From Chloroflexota bacterium (lineage in GTDB: Bacteria > Chloroflexota > Anaerolineae > Anaerolineales > Anaerolineaceae): a stretch of DNA of 64,000 nt. Positions 46,155-54,257 of the stretch are shown here, one piece after another (within the stretch, counting starts at the first letter, position 1; each line of letters opens with the position of its first letter). The notes under the pieces are model-generated. The model was given only the letters and a program-made list of their open reading frames with translations. It was not told the DNA's origin and ran no database searches. A program made the position numbers and the translations under genes. The DNA lies in NCBI GenBank assembly GCA_021825925.1, contig JAKAFP010000005.1, positions 248,001 through 312,000 of the forward strand, given 5' to 3'.

Positions 46155-46708
46155 TCCTCACTCCTTTCAGATTGCAGGAGGATGCGCAGCCGGGTGCGGG
46201 CAGCATTCAACAGCCACTTGACCGTTCCAGGCGAACTTTGAGAAGCCTCACTCATTTCTTTTTCAGACATCTCAAGATAGTAGCGCTGCACCACCACTGC
46301 TCTTTGCCGCGGTGAAAGCTTTGATAGCACCTGCCATAGTTCGGTTCGCGCCTGGTGTTTTTCTATTTCCGCTTCGACCGAGAGGGAACGATCCATTAGA
46401 GATTCCAAATAGGATTCATCAAACGCCTTACCCATAGGCTGACTGCGTTTCTCTCGCAACGTGGCATTCAAGGCTGTGTGCATGACACTGACCATGAAAT
46501 AAGGCTCGAAAGGTCTCTTCTCATCAAAATGACGGGCATGTTCAAAGAAATGTATAAAGCATCCCTGCACCACATCTTCGGCCAGGGCTTCATCGTGTGT
46601 AACCAGGTAGGCGGTTCGAAACGCCCTTTCCTGGTGTTGGGCTATCAAGAATTCCAAGCCACCGATGTCGCCCCGCTTTACGCGGAGAACTGCTTGCAGA
46701 TCATCCAT
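46151..46708 (-). CDS. ECF RNA polymerase sigma factor
   Basis: A 185-residue sigma-70-family protein. Region 2 includes AYLVTHDEALAEDVVQGCFIHFFEHARHFDE and region 4 includes LSPRQRAVVVQRYYLEMSEKEMSEASQSSPGTVKWLLNAARTRL. The region-4 helix-turn-helix ends at about residue 170. It overlaps its probable anti-sigma gene by 4 bases. GGAGT lies just upstream of the ATG. It probably directs an envelope-stress or surface-sensing regulon. Confidence 0.93.
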   Translation of the reverse strand: MDDLQAVLRVKRGDIGGLEFLIAQHQERAFRTAYLVTHDEALAEDVVQGCFIHFFEHARHFDEKRPFEPYFMVSVMHTALNATLREKRSQPMGKAFDESYLESLMDRSLSVEAEIEKHQARTELWQVLSKLSPRQRAVVVQRYYLEMSEKEMSEASQSSPGTVKWLLNAARTRLRILLQSERSEE

Positions 46709-46760
46709 ACTGACTCCAATTTGTGTACGCGTTCACACAAAGGTTACAAACAGGCATGCA

Positions 46761-46796
46761 AAAAGGTTGGGTACCAGTATTGTAACCCAACCTTTT
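46761..46796 (-). terminator. Probable terminator downstream of the VOC gene
   Basis: AAAAGGTTGGGT (46,761-46,772) and ACCCAACCTTTT (46,785-46,796) are perfect 12-base arms around a 12-base loop. Read on the minus strand the right end runs into TTTTT, so it probably ends transcription of the VOC gene, 92 bases after its stop. It lies upstream of the sigma gene. Confidence 0.65.
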
Positions 46797-46887
46797 CAGG
46801 AAAACCGCTGTATGGCTACGCGAATATCTCGTTCCCCCGCTTGCGATCATTATCCAATTGTGTTTTCGGCAGCCAGCCGATGATTGC

Positions 46888-47292
46888 CTACTGTTTTGGA
46901 CCGGTGTAGACGACCTCGAACAGGATCTTGTCTGGGGTTTCAAACATCACCTGGTAGTAGGTGCTGCCTTCGCCAGAGAATTCAGCACGGTGGCGCGGCG
47001 TTTCAAATAAAGCCGGTACACCATGGGCTTTTATATATTCAGCAGCCTCATCCACATCGGATTGTTTTTCAACGGCCACACCCAGATGGTTCATGCCGAT
47101 GCCGTCATAGTCATTCTTTACATCCTTGAGCCCGGCACAGAACCATAAACTGGACTCTTTTTCACAACCCACCCCGATGATGTTCTCATCTTCGTATAAT
47201 GTTGACCACCCCAAAAATGTGAACAAGTCTTTGTAAAAGGCTTTGTTCTTGATCTGGATGTTCACCTGAAGATGACCTAAATTGGATTTCAT
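46888..47292 (-). CDS. VOC-superfamily protein (glyoxalase/bleomycin-resistance fold)
   Basis: A 134-residue protein with the beta-alpha-beta-beta-beta pattern of the VOC fold. Candidate metal positions are His8-type NLGHLQVNI at the start, NHLGVAVE in the middle and a Glu in ILFEVVYTG at the end. Closest in look to stand-alone glyoxalase-like lactoylglutathione/antibiotic-binding proteins. GAGGAAAC precedes the ATG. The substrate cannot be predicted. Confidence 0.8.
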   Translation of the reverse strand: MKSNLGHLQVNIQIKNKAFYKDLFTFLGWSTLYEDENIIGVGCEKESSLWFCAGLKDVKNDYDGIGMNHLGVAVEKQSDVDEAAEYIKAHGVPALFETPRHRAEFSGEGSTYYQVMFETPDKILFEVVYTGPKQ

Positions 47293-47409
47293 GTTTCCTC
47301 CTCTAGAAACAAAAAACAGAATTGATGGGATTAATAATAAAACTTTTGTTCTATTTTGTCAAGCATTAGAACAAAATTTCTTGTCTTTTGAAGAGGTGCT
47401 CAAAGAGTT

Positions 47410-48372
47410 TTATAGGTCACACATCTGGATCGCCACATTAGAAAAAATCGGGCTGGAAACTGTATTTGTTCCTGACATATTGACCGCACTGAATTGATAT
47501 TCAACCCGTCCGTTCAGATACTGTCTGAAATCATTGATATTGTTACGGTCGGCGGTCATGAAGTTTGCCTCAGGTGACATGGAGGCCAGCCAGGTTTCAC
47601 CTGATTCAATGTACATGCTTGTGGTTATCCACGTGGTGGATTGCGAGCCGTCGCTTTTTGAAAGACGGAACCTCACGCTCACTTTTTCCACTTTGCTCGA
47701 TTTAGGTATAGTGACCCTCACATCCACGGATTTCTTGCCGCAGCCGCTGCCATAGACAAAAACCGTTGAAACATTGCTGCCAGGGTTGATGAATTGAATC
47801 AGGGGAATACTTGAGGTAGGTGTCCTGGTAAGCGTACTGGTGGCAGTTGGTGTATCCGTTTGAGAAGGCGTTGCTGTCATTGTAGGTGTTTCAGTCAGGG
47901 TTGGCGTGGGGGTTAAACTGGGTGTAACCGTAATCGTGGGCGTAGGTGTAAACTCTCCTACGAACACTTTTGCCGTGGATGGCTCACTCCAGCCGCCGCT
48001 GGTATTCTTGCCGCGGACCGTCAGCACATATTCGCCGGGCTGAGTTGGGTTCCAGTCATACTCAAATGTCACCAACTTCCCTGCTCCCTCAGGGCTCGGA
48101 AAAGTTTGCACCACGCTGTTATTGATCGCTAGTTCTGATTCACTTATGCCGGCATCATCGCTGGCATGCCAGACCAGTTTATAAGGCGCCAATGGTAGCA
48201 TGTCCCCCTCTAGTGGGGCATCCAACCAGGCGGTAGTTCCAAAAGAAGGGTTTTCAGAAGTCTGAATTGTGCGTGCCGCCGGAACATTGCAGCCCGAGAG
48301 GAATACCAAGAGGAAAGCCGTCAGAACCATCAGGGTTTTCTGCATCAGATTACTCCCGTAAATGATTTTCAT
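47410..48372 (-). CDS. Lipoprotein with Ig-like domain and Thr/Pro-rich linker
   Basis: A 320-residue lipoprotein. Lipobox LSGC lies about 28 residues in, followed by an Ig-like domain (about 45-140, with FEYDWNPTQPGEYVLTVRGKN). A linker of about 45 residues is built from T-P-T/T-x-T-P units, and a C-terminal beta domain contains a Cys pair. Such linkers are common in Chloroflexota surface proteins. ATG 48,372 overlaps the stop of the upstream large gene by one base, so the two form a translationally coupled pair. GTG 48,375 is an alternative start. Confidence 0.8.
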   Translation of the reverse strand: MKIIYGSNLMQKTLMVLTAFLLVFLSGCNVPAARTIQTSENPSFGTTAWLDAPLEGDMLPLAPYKLVWHASDDAGISESELAINNSVVQTFPSPEGAGKLVTFEYDWNPTQPGEYVLTVRGKNTSGGWSEPSTAKVFVGEFTPTPTITVTPSLTPTPTLTETPTMTATPSQTDTPTATSTLTRTPTSSIPLIQFINPGSNVSTVFVYGSGCGKKSVDVRVTIPKSSKVEKVSVRFRLSKSDGSQSTTWITTSMYIESGETWLASMSPEANFMTADRNNINDFRQYLNGRVEYQFSAVNMSGTNTVSSPIFSNVAIQMCDL

Positions 48373-51300
48373 CACGGCACCTCCGGGTTGGCAAAATCCC
48401 AGCTATCCGTGCCGCCGTTGGTGCAAGGCACCCACTCCTGTGAACTGCCTGGACTCAAACAATATTCTGCTGCCTGCATATGGGTTGTACCGCGGTAGAA
48501 AAGGTAACGGACATCCACATTACTGACACAGGAAAGTTGATCATCCGATCCAAGCCATTTGGAAACGGTATCAAGCGGCACTGGAATTTCAATGGATTCT
48601 CCCGGCTGCAGCCAGGGGATGTTCAAGTATTGGGCTTTATACAAAATGCCTTCCTGTTTGTCATTTGTAAATTGGAAATAGTCAAAATTCGCAAGATCAG
48701 TGGGGTCCGATGGATCAGGGAGCTGCGCTTGAGCAATATTATCGCGGTATTCGCAGTTGTAACCCCAGTAACCCTTGCGGCTTGAATTTTCACCTGTCGC
48801 TTGCAAGTAAAGCTTGTAGTTGCCTGCATCGCCCGGTTGAACCGCATTTGCCTGGGGATCGTCTCTGCGAGTGATCTTGACCACCACCATACCTGGGTTA
48901 TACATGGACCCATTGGCAGGATGAACCTGAATGGATGGATCAAGACAATTATTGTATTGGTTGTGATGATAGGCTGTGATCACGTCGAGGCAAGCCGTCT
49001 GGCTGGCAATAGTGCGCGCCTTGATCAATTGTTCCGTGATCAATTTGCTGGTCATTTTTTTGCATTCATCATTACAGATATAATCCCCAACCGGAATACC
49101 AGCCAATTGTGAATCTATGAATTGATTTACCTGGCCAGAAACGATTGCGTCCGAACTGGGGAGAGGCGGAATACCAGTCAAGGCTTCGATCCCGTAATCC
49201 AGACCAGCTTTTAATGCCGCGGTGCAATATGGCTCGCTGCTGCAGCCGGGAATGATGCTGGCAATGGCATTGACAATACCAGCTTTGGCATCGTTAAATA
49301 TTTTGATGGCATAATCCCAGACTGAAGCCATGGGGGTGAACATTGCCTTGTAATAACATAACGGATTCCATCCGCAGTCATCAGGAGGATTCGGTTTGGT
49401 TTTTCCAGGGCATTGCGTTGAACCTACCGGGTAAGTGTTGGTGGGGTCAGAATCAATCACCACACAACCCCAATCATTCCAGTTCGGAAAATTCGGCATG
49501 ATATAGGTGCTTTCAAGGATTTCAACGGTGTACAAACTGGTGTATGGCGATGAAAGCGGAGGCGCCTTTGGAGGAAGAGCCTCGGTGTTAAACCGCATGG
49601 TCACCACATTTGAAACCCGGCTTAGTCCGTTGATCTCGCTGATCGTCAATACGCGCGAATACAGCGTGAAGGGAGTCCCAAACGGATAATAATCCTGAAA
49701 GTAGTTGGTTCGATAATCATCATTGTTGGGATAACCATCATAAACCTTGCCTTTTTTCGTTTCATCCGGGTAGAGGCTGTAATATGGATAAAAAGTAAAT
49801 GTGCCTTCGTAACCGTCGGTTGGTTTATTAAATACCGAGTATTTGCTAAGCACCATCGGTGAGCTTTCGAGACCATCTGAAGTGAAGGGTTCCGCAGCCA
49901 GGGACCATTTAACATCTTTGGCTTTTGACAGGCTGCTGCCCAGCCAGCGTAATTCATAAACCTGGTCCTTCAACGGAATGCTTGAATCCAGGTTGACATC
50001 CGTTCCCCACATGCCTGATCCATCTTTGCTCGTGCAGCTGCCCTCTCCCTGCTTTGAACAAACCAGCAACACAGAGCGGTGATAATTGGTCTCAAAGTCC
50101 CCCATGTGCTTTAATTTGCCTGAATCCCAAACCCAGATCTGCATTTTCAAGTTCAGATCCGCTTCAGGAAACTTATCCATCACAGTTTCGAGATAATTGC
50201 GAATATTGAAAGTCCCTCCGCTACCAGAGAGGAAGGTGCGGTTGCCTTCCGGCACACGGATGCCGGCTGAATCATTGATCTGGATATAAAAGTAGGCCAT
50301 GTCATATTTTTTGTAAGGCATGACCAATTCATCCCCCACGAGGGTCGGCCCAAACGGATTCGTAAGGGCGTGTGGATTTTTACAACCAAGTTCAGTCAGC
50401 GGCAGAGAAACCGGTTCTGAGACCGTTTCACCATAACCATTAAACGCAGAGATGGTGTAAGTCACAAATCCATATTGTTGTGGGTCAATCAGTTTTATCC
50501 AATCCGTGGTGCCAATATAAGTTGTCCCCTTATCTGGCGGTAAAGTGGCAATTCTTTCGAAGGGACCTCCGTCTCGTGAGCGGTAAATGTAAAAGCCATC
50601 TTCCCGTGAGGGAATGGTGTATTCATATCCCGAGCCGCTCAGATCACCAAAAAGACCGCTCCCTTTAATACTGATATCACATTTGGTGTTCGACACCAGT
50701 CCAATGGTGGCTACCGGTTTTTCAGGAGCCGTATCGGTGGAATTGTCTTCTTCACTCTTGTAAAAGAAATCCAGCTTATCTTTAATGGTTAATAAATCTT
50801 GAGGAGGTGGATTGACTTCCTCTTCAATAGGGGTCCAATCAGCAGAGATAAGTTCCAAATCAGGCAACTCACCGGGCGTGTCTGTCGGAGCATTTGGATT
50901 ATCAGTCCCTTCATACAAGGAAAGATCAATGGGGAAACCCTGAATGATATTGGGATTTGTAATGGCAACGGGCGGATTGGGAAGAAAGATTTCTACTCCG
51001 GGAGCAATTTCTGTTTGAGGATCCTGATCGGGATTGGCATTTTGGATGGACACCAGTGAAATCTGGTTGGTGTCAGCCAAATCCGTCAGCGTTTCACCAC
51101 CCTCGGTAGTTATCAATTGAAGTGTTCCACCAGACGGGATGGCGGTAAGGGTCAAGGGTTGAGAATTACCAGCACCATATAGCCGGCTGGTGGCGTAGAT
51201 GATGAGATAAAATTTACCAGTGGTTCCCGGTTGCCAGTTCCATTCAGCGGTGAACTCGGTTAATTCCTGCTCAGGTGGAATAACCCTGGTATCGTAGAGT

Positions 51301-51560
51301 TCACCGTTGATAAAAAGTTTCACCGTATCAATCGGGGTCTTGGCAGAAACCGTCGCCTTGAGTGGTATGTATGCATCCAAAGGCCAGGCACTTTCACTGA
51401 TCGGGCTGACTATATTCACTTGAACGGTTTCCCTGCCTGGCGGAATAATATCTGCTCCCTTGGGTAATTTACTGACAAAGATGGCAACCGCTAATGCAAT
51501 ATATAAAACCAACGCCATCAAGCCGAGTGTACGGATCCACGAAACAAGTTTGGTTGGCAT
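48372..51560 (-). CDS. Large membrane-anchored surface protein with Ig-like, LysM-like and Fn3-like regions
   Basis: A 1062-residue protein. A transmembrane anchor lies at about residues 10-29 and an Ig-like domain at about 45-140 (VNIVSPISES...EWNWQPGTTGKFYLIIYA). A LysM-like segment at about 145-195 contains GGETLTDLADTNQIS and PGVEIFLP. Fibronectin-like repeats follow at about 290-700, with GYETVSEPVSLPLTEL. A cysteine-rich C-terminal part from about 740 contains CSSEPYC and CNDEC. ATG 51,560 has AGGAGG four bases upstream, whereas an upstream extension of 33 residues has none. It probably lies outside the cell and binds glycan or wall. No catalytic motif was recognised. Confidence 0.75.
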   Translation of the reverse strand: MPTKLVSWIRTLGLMALVLYIALAVAIFVSKLPKGADIIPPGRETVQVNIVSPISESAWPLDAYIPLKATVSAKTPIDTVKLFINGELYDTRVIPPEQELTEFTAEWNWQPGTTGKFYLIIYATSRLYGAGNSQPLTLTAIPSGGTLQLITTEGGETLTDLADTNQISLVSIQNANPDQDPQTEIAPGVEIFLPNPPVAITNPNIIQGFPIDLSLYEGTDNPNAPTDTPGELPDLELISADWTPIEEEVNPPPQDLLTIKDKLDFFYKSEEDNSTDTAPEKPVATIGLVSNTKCDISIKGSGLFGDLSGSGYEYTIPSREDGFYIYRSRDGGPFERIATLPPDKGTTYIGTTDWIKLIDPQQYGFVTYTISAFNGYGETVSEPVSLPLTELGCKNPHALTNPFGPTLVGDELVMPYKKYDMAYFYIQINDSAGIRVPEGNRTFLSGSGGTFNIRNYLETVMDKFPEADLNLKMQIWVWDSGKLKHMGDFETNYHRSVLLVCSKQGEGSCTSKDGSGMWGTDVNLDSSIPLKDQVYELRWLGSSLSKAKDVKWSLAAEPFTSDGLESSPMVLSKYSVFNKPTDGYEGTFTFYPYYSLYPDETKKGKVYDGYPNNDDYRTNYFQDYYPFGTPFTLYSRVLTISEINGLSRVSNVVTMRFNTEALPPKAPPLSSPYTSLYTVEILESTYIMPNFPNWNDWGCVVIDSDPTNTYPVGSTQCPGKTKPNPPDDCGWNPLCYYKAMFTPMASVWDYAIKIFNDAKAGIVNAIASIIPGCSSEPYCTAALKAGLDYGIEALTGIPPLPSSDAIVSGQVNQFIDSQLAGIPVGDYICNDECKKMTSKLITEQLIKARTIASQTACLDVITAYHHNQYNNCLDPSIQVHPANGSMYNPGMVVVKITRRDDPQANAVQPGDAGNYKLYLQATGENSSRKGYWGYNCEYRDNIAQAQLPDPSDPTDLANFDYFQFTNDKQEGILYKAQYLNIPWLQPGESIEIPVPLDTVSKWLGSDDQLSCVSNVDVRYLFYRGTTHMQAAEYCLSPGSSQEWVPCTNGGTDSWDFANPEVP

Positions 51561-51728
51561 GACCCCTCCTAATGGTGGAACCCGATCAGGAAATGCATAA
51601 ATATAAGATATTATCCACAAAATGAAAATGACACTTAATAAATCATCTTCAATATACAATTATCAAGTTGATTATTCAATAGCCACGAATTTTGGGCAAA
51701 AAAACACTTAAAGACAAAGGTGGAATCA

Positions 51729-52649
51729 ATGAAGAAAAACCTAAGCATGGCGATCCTCGTACTCATTCTGATCAGCGGATGCAACACCAACAAAAGCCAA
51801 GTTAAACCGATTACGCCACAGCCGCTGCTTTATGATCTACCCATCATCGTAGCGCACCGTGGCGCCAGGTCGGTAGCCCCCGAAAACACCTTACTTTCAG
51901 CCCTGCGTGCCTACGATTTTCAGGCGGACCAGTGGGAACTGGACGTGCAGGAAAGCAAGGATGGGGAGTTGGTCGTCATCCATGATCCGAATTTGATGCT
52001 CACTTCCAATGCGGAAAAGGTCTTTCCAATGCGGTTCTTTTGGAAAGTTAAAAACTTCACACTCGAAGAGATCAAGCGACTGGATGCCGGTTCTTGGTAT
52101 CTGAAAAAAGATCCGTTTGGTGAAATCAAAAATGGTAATGTTTCTGCTGCAGAACAGGAACGCATGGTCAATGAACCCTTCCCCACCTTGCGCGAAGCGC
52201 TGCAATTCACCAAAGACAAGGAATGGTCGGTCAATGTTGAGATCAAGGATATCTCGGGCACCCCGGGGGATGCGGAAATCGTGCAAAAAACCGTCGCACT
52301 GATCGAAGAAATGGGCATGCAGGATCATGTGTTGATCTCTTCTTTTAATCTCGATTACCTTGTTCAAGTAAAGCAGTTCAACCCGGATTTGAAAACGGCG
52401 GCGCTGGTCAAGAAGATGGATGATCCACTCAAGGTACTACAAGAAACCGGCGCAGATGCCATCAACCCCAGCTATGATTCGATAGAAGATCTATCCATCA
52501 TCAAGACCCTGCGCGACGCCGGGTATGACGTCTATGTCTGGACGGTGAATGATGAAGACACCATGATGACCCTGATCAACGCCGGGGTAAGCGGCATTAT
52601 CACGGATTATCCACAGAGGATGTTTACGGTCTTGGAAAAATACAAATAA
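51729..52649 (+). CDS. Glycerophosphodiester phosphodiesterase lipoprotein
   Basis: A 306-residue GDPD-family enzyme. Lipobox ISGC lies at about residue 17, and the TIM barrel starts IIVAHRGARSVAPENTLLSAL with the catalytic HRG. Metal residues follow in WELDVQESKDGELVVIHDP, and NVEIKD and VYVWTVND complete the barrel. It hydrolyses glycerophosphodiesters from phospholipid turnover at the outer face of the membrane. ATG 51,729 with AGGTGG upstream was chosen over GTG 51,720. Confidence 0.92.
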   Translation: MKKNLSMAILVLILISGCNTNKSQVKPITPQPLLYDLPIIVAHRGARSVAPENTLLSALRAYDFQADQWELDVQESKDGELVVIHDPNLMLTSNAEKVFPMRFFWKVKNFTLEEIKRLDAGSWYLKKDPFGEIKNGNVSAAEQERMVNEPFPTLREALQFTKDKEWSVNVEIKDISGTPGDAEIVQKTVALIEEMGMQDHVLISSFNLDYLVQVKQFNPDLKTAALVKKMDDPLKVLQETGADAINPSYDSIEDLSIIKTLRDAGYDVYVWTVNDEDTMMTLINAGVSGIITDYPQRMFTVLEKYK

Positions 52650-52656
52650 CAACCAA

Positions 52657-52688
52657 AAAAACCGGATTCTGAACAGAAACCGGTTTTT
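52657..52688. terminator. Bidirectional terminator between convergent genes
   Basis: AAAACCGG (52,657-52,664) pairs with CCGGTTTTT (52,680-52,688), with an inner TTCTG/CAGAA extension. T runs are present on both strands. It separates the phosphodiesterase gene from the convergent DUF1801 gene. Confidence 0.85.
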
Positions 52689-52714
52689 AGTCAAAGTTTT
52701 GATTCCAGTGGTTT

Positions 52715-53158
52715 TTATAACCCAGGAGTCGTTGACAATCCTAATTTGGTCTTCACTTCATTTTCGTATGACAACTTAACCAATACGGATAAGGTCGGCA
52801 GATCAACATCCGAGAGTCGTTTAATATAAAGACAGCCCTTGCCCAGTGTATGTTTACCCAGTTTTTCGAGCATTACTTCAGCTTGGGGCAAACCACCCAG
52901 ACCGAGATAAAGGGTAATGGCTTGCTTGCGTGGAGAAAATCCGATCAGCGGCCATTCAATGGATTTTCCGTTATTTGAAGGCATTGGATATTTACCAAAT
53001 CCTACGATGGAAGTTCCCCACATGACAGGTTGCGTTCCTGAAACCTCCTGCATCAATTTAAGGATCGTTCGACATTCCTGACGGGTCCTTTCGTCTGGTA
53101 GTGCTTCTATGAATTCTGAGGCAGGTTGTTCCGTGGGTCTGGTTTTGGGTTCAGCCAT
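52715..53158 (-). CDS. DUF1801-domain protein
   Basis: A 147-residue protein with the DUF1801 (YdhG-like) pattern. It opens with an EFIEALPDERTRQECRTIL helix, continues PVMWGTSIVGFGKYP and FSPRKQAITLYLG, and ends GKGCLYIKRLSDVDLPTLSVLVKLS. ATG 53,158 with AGAGG five bases upstream was preferred to a GTG six bases earlier. It is followed downstream by a terminator and preceded by a VOC gene eight bases away. Its function is unknown. Confidence 0.88.
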   Translation of the reverse strand: MAEPKTRPTEQPASEFIEALPDERTRQECRTILKLMQEVSGTQPVMWGTSIVGFGKYPMPSNNGKSIEWPLIGFSPRKQAITLYLGLGGLPQAEVMLEKLGKHTLGKGCLYIKRLSDVDLPTLSVLVKLSYENEVKTKLGLSTTPGL

Positions 53159-53166
53159 GCACACCT

Positions 53167-53574
53167 CTAGAAAGGTTCAACGTGCGCCGGGTCCATCCAG
53201 CCGACTTCCCACAGGTGGCCGTCAAGATCTTGAAAACTGCGATTGTACATGAAATCCATAACCACCGGATCAGAATAATTTACTGCGCCTGCCTGTAGGG
53301 CCTTATCGGCAAGCACATCCACATCCGCCTTGTTACCAAGCATGAGAGACGTGATCACTTCCGCGGTTCTTGGCGTTTCACCGATCGGCCGCTTGGAGAA
53401 ATCAGAGAAGAGTTTTTCGACCAGCAGCATGGCATACATGTCCTTTCCAAGGATCATGCAGGTGGCTTCTTCGTTGCTGAATTGGGCGTTAAATTTAAAT
53501 CCCAGTTGAGTGAAAAACTTGATGGACCTCTGGAGATCTTTGACTGGTAAATTGACAAAAATACTGTTAATCAT
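53167..53574 (-). CDS. VOC-superfamily protein
   Basis: A 135-residue glyoxalase/dioxygenase-fold protein. FVNLPVKDLQRSIKFFTQLGFKFNAQF is the first VOC half and NRSFQDLDGHLWEVGWMDP closes the second. The conserved His of the usual first metal position is replaced (FVNLPVKDL), so it may not bind metal like classical glyoxalases. It lies in a short operon with the DUF1801 gene, as seen in many genomes where both are small cytoplasmic proteins of unclear role. Confidence 0.85.
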   Translation of the reverse strand: MINSIFVNLPVKDLQRSIKFFTQLGFKFNAQFSNEEATCMILGKDMYAMLLVEKLFSDFSKRPIGETPRTAEVITSLMLGNKADVDVLADKALQAGAVNYSDPVVMDFMYNRSFQDLDGHLWEVGWMDPAHVEPF

Positions 53575-53717
53575 GATAATCCTTTCCTTTGTAGTAAAAA
53601 GATTATATGACTATTTGGGTCTTATTTCAACTAAATCCGAATTGATTAACCGCCAAATAGACTTAGAAAAAAAACTAAGTCTGAACCTTCATGGTATAGA
53701 AGTCAAGCTTTGAGGGT

Positions 53718-54185
53718 TTAATTCAAAGCAACGGTCACGGCTGCCGCAATAAAAAACCATAACAAGACAGCCAGCACAGAAATCACAAGTGTTATCAGGA
53801 ATTGCAACAGTCTGGATATGTTCGAGCGAAAAATAGTTGAATTTAAAGCAAAGGCAATAAAACCGATTATTGCTCCCAAAGCGCCACCTATGAATACCAG
53901 AATGATGGGCAAACCACACCAGACCAGCTCATACCATTTTAGTGGGGGGGTGATCTCGATTTCCTTACCATCCACAACCAGGTTGGGTTTGTCGAAACCA
54001 AACGAACGCTGCTTCCAATAAGCGCTCACCTGAGTGCCGTCATCCTTGGTGATGATCATTTCCCGCCGGTTTGCACCTTTTGGGGCTTTATTCCCATTGA
54101 TCATCAATTGGGCTCCCGTCCAAAAGCTGTAGCCCAACTCGATGTTTTGGTTCTCACAACCATCCACTTGAATTTTAGCGCCCAT
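53718..54185 (-). CDS. Membrane protein of unknown function, 155 residues
   Basis: The N-terminal half is soluble and beta-rich (GYSFWTGAQLMINGNKAPKGANRREMIITKDDG). The C-terminal half has two membrane helices (LPIILVFIGGALGAIIGFIAFAL and LLQFLITLVISVLAVLLWFFIAAAV). The design looks like a short cytoplasmic or outer beta sandwich anchored by two helices. I do not recognise a family. GAGGAGGA lies upstream of the ATG. Confidence 0.7.
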   Translation of the reverse strand: MGAKIQVDGCENQNIELGYSFWTGAQLMINGNKAPKGANRREMIITKDDGTQVSAYWKQRSFGFDKPNLVVDGKEIEITPPLKWYELVWCGLPIILVFIGGALGAIIGFIAFALNSTIFRSNISRLLQFLITLVISVLAVLLWFFIAAAVTVALN

Positions 54186-54257
54186 ATATCATCCTCCTCT
54201 AATGAATTGGTTTAAGCATAGTGGATTTCTTGCGTTTTGTAAAATTGAAGATTGGTC

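Noticed and set aside
46709-46760. Possible ECF-type autoregulatory promoter upstream of the sigma gene
   Set aside because: A TGTAAC and a CGTA are present on the minus strand, but their spacing of 13 is shorter than the 16-17 expected, so I did not call it.
47800-47960. Apparent short tandem repeats that could suggest a CRISPR or microsatellite
   Set aside because: The repetition comes from the Thr/Pro-rich linker codons of the lipoprotein. Units are irregular and there are no unique spacers.
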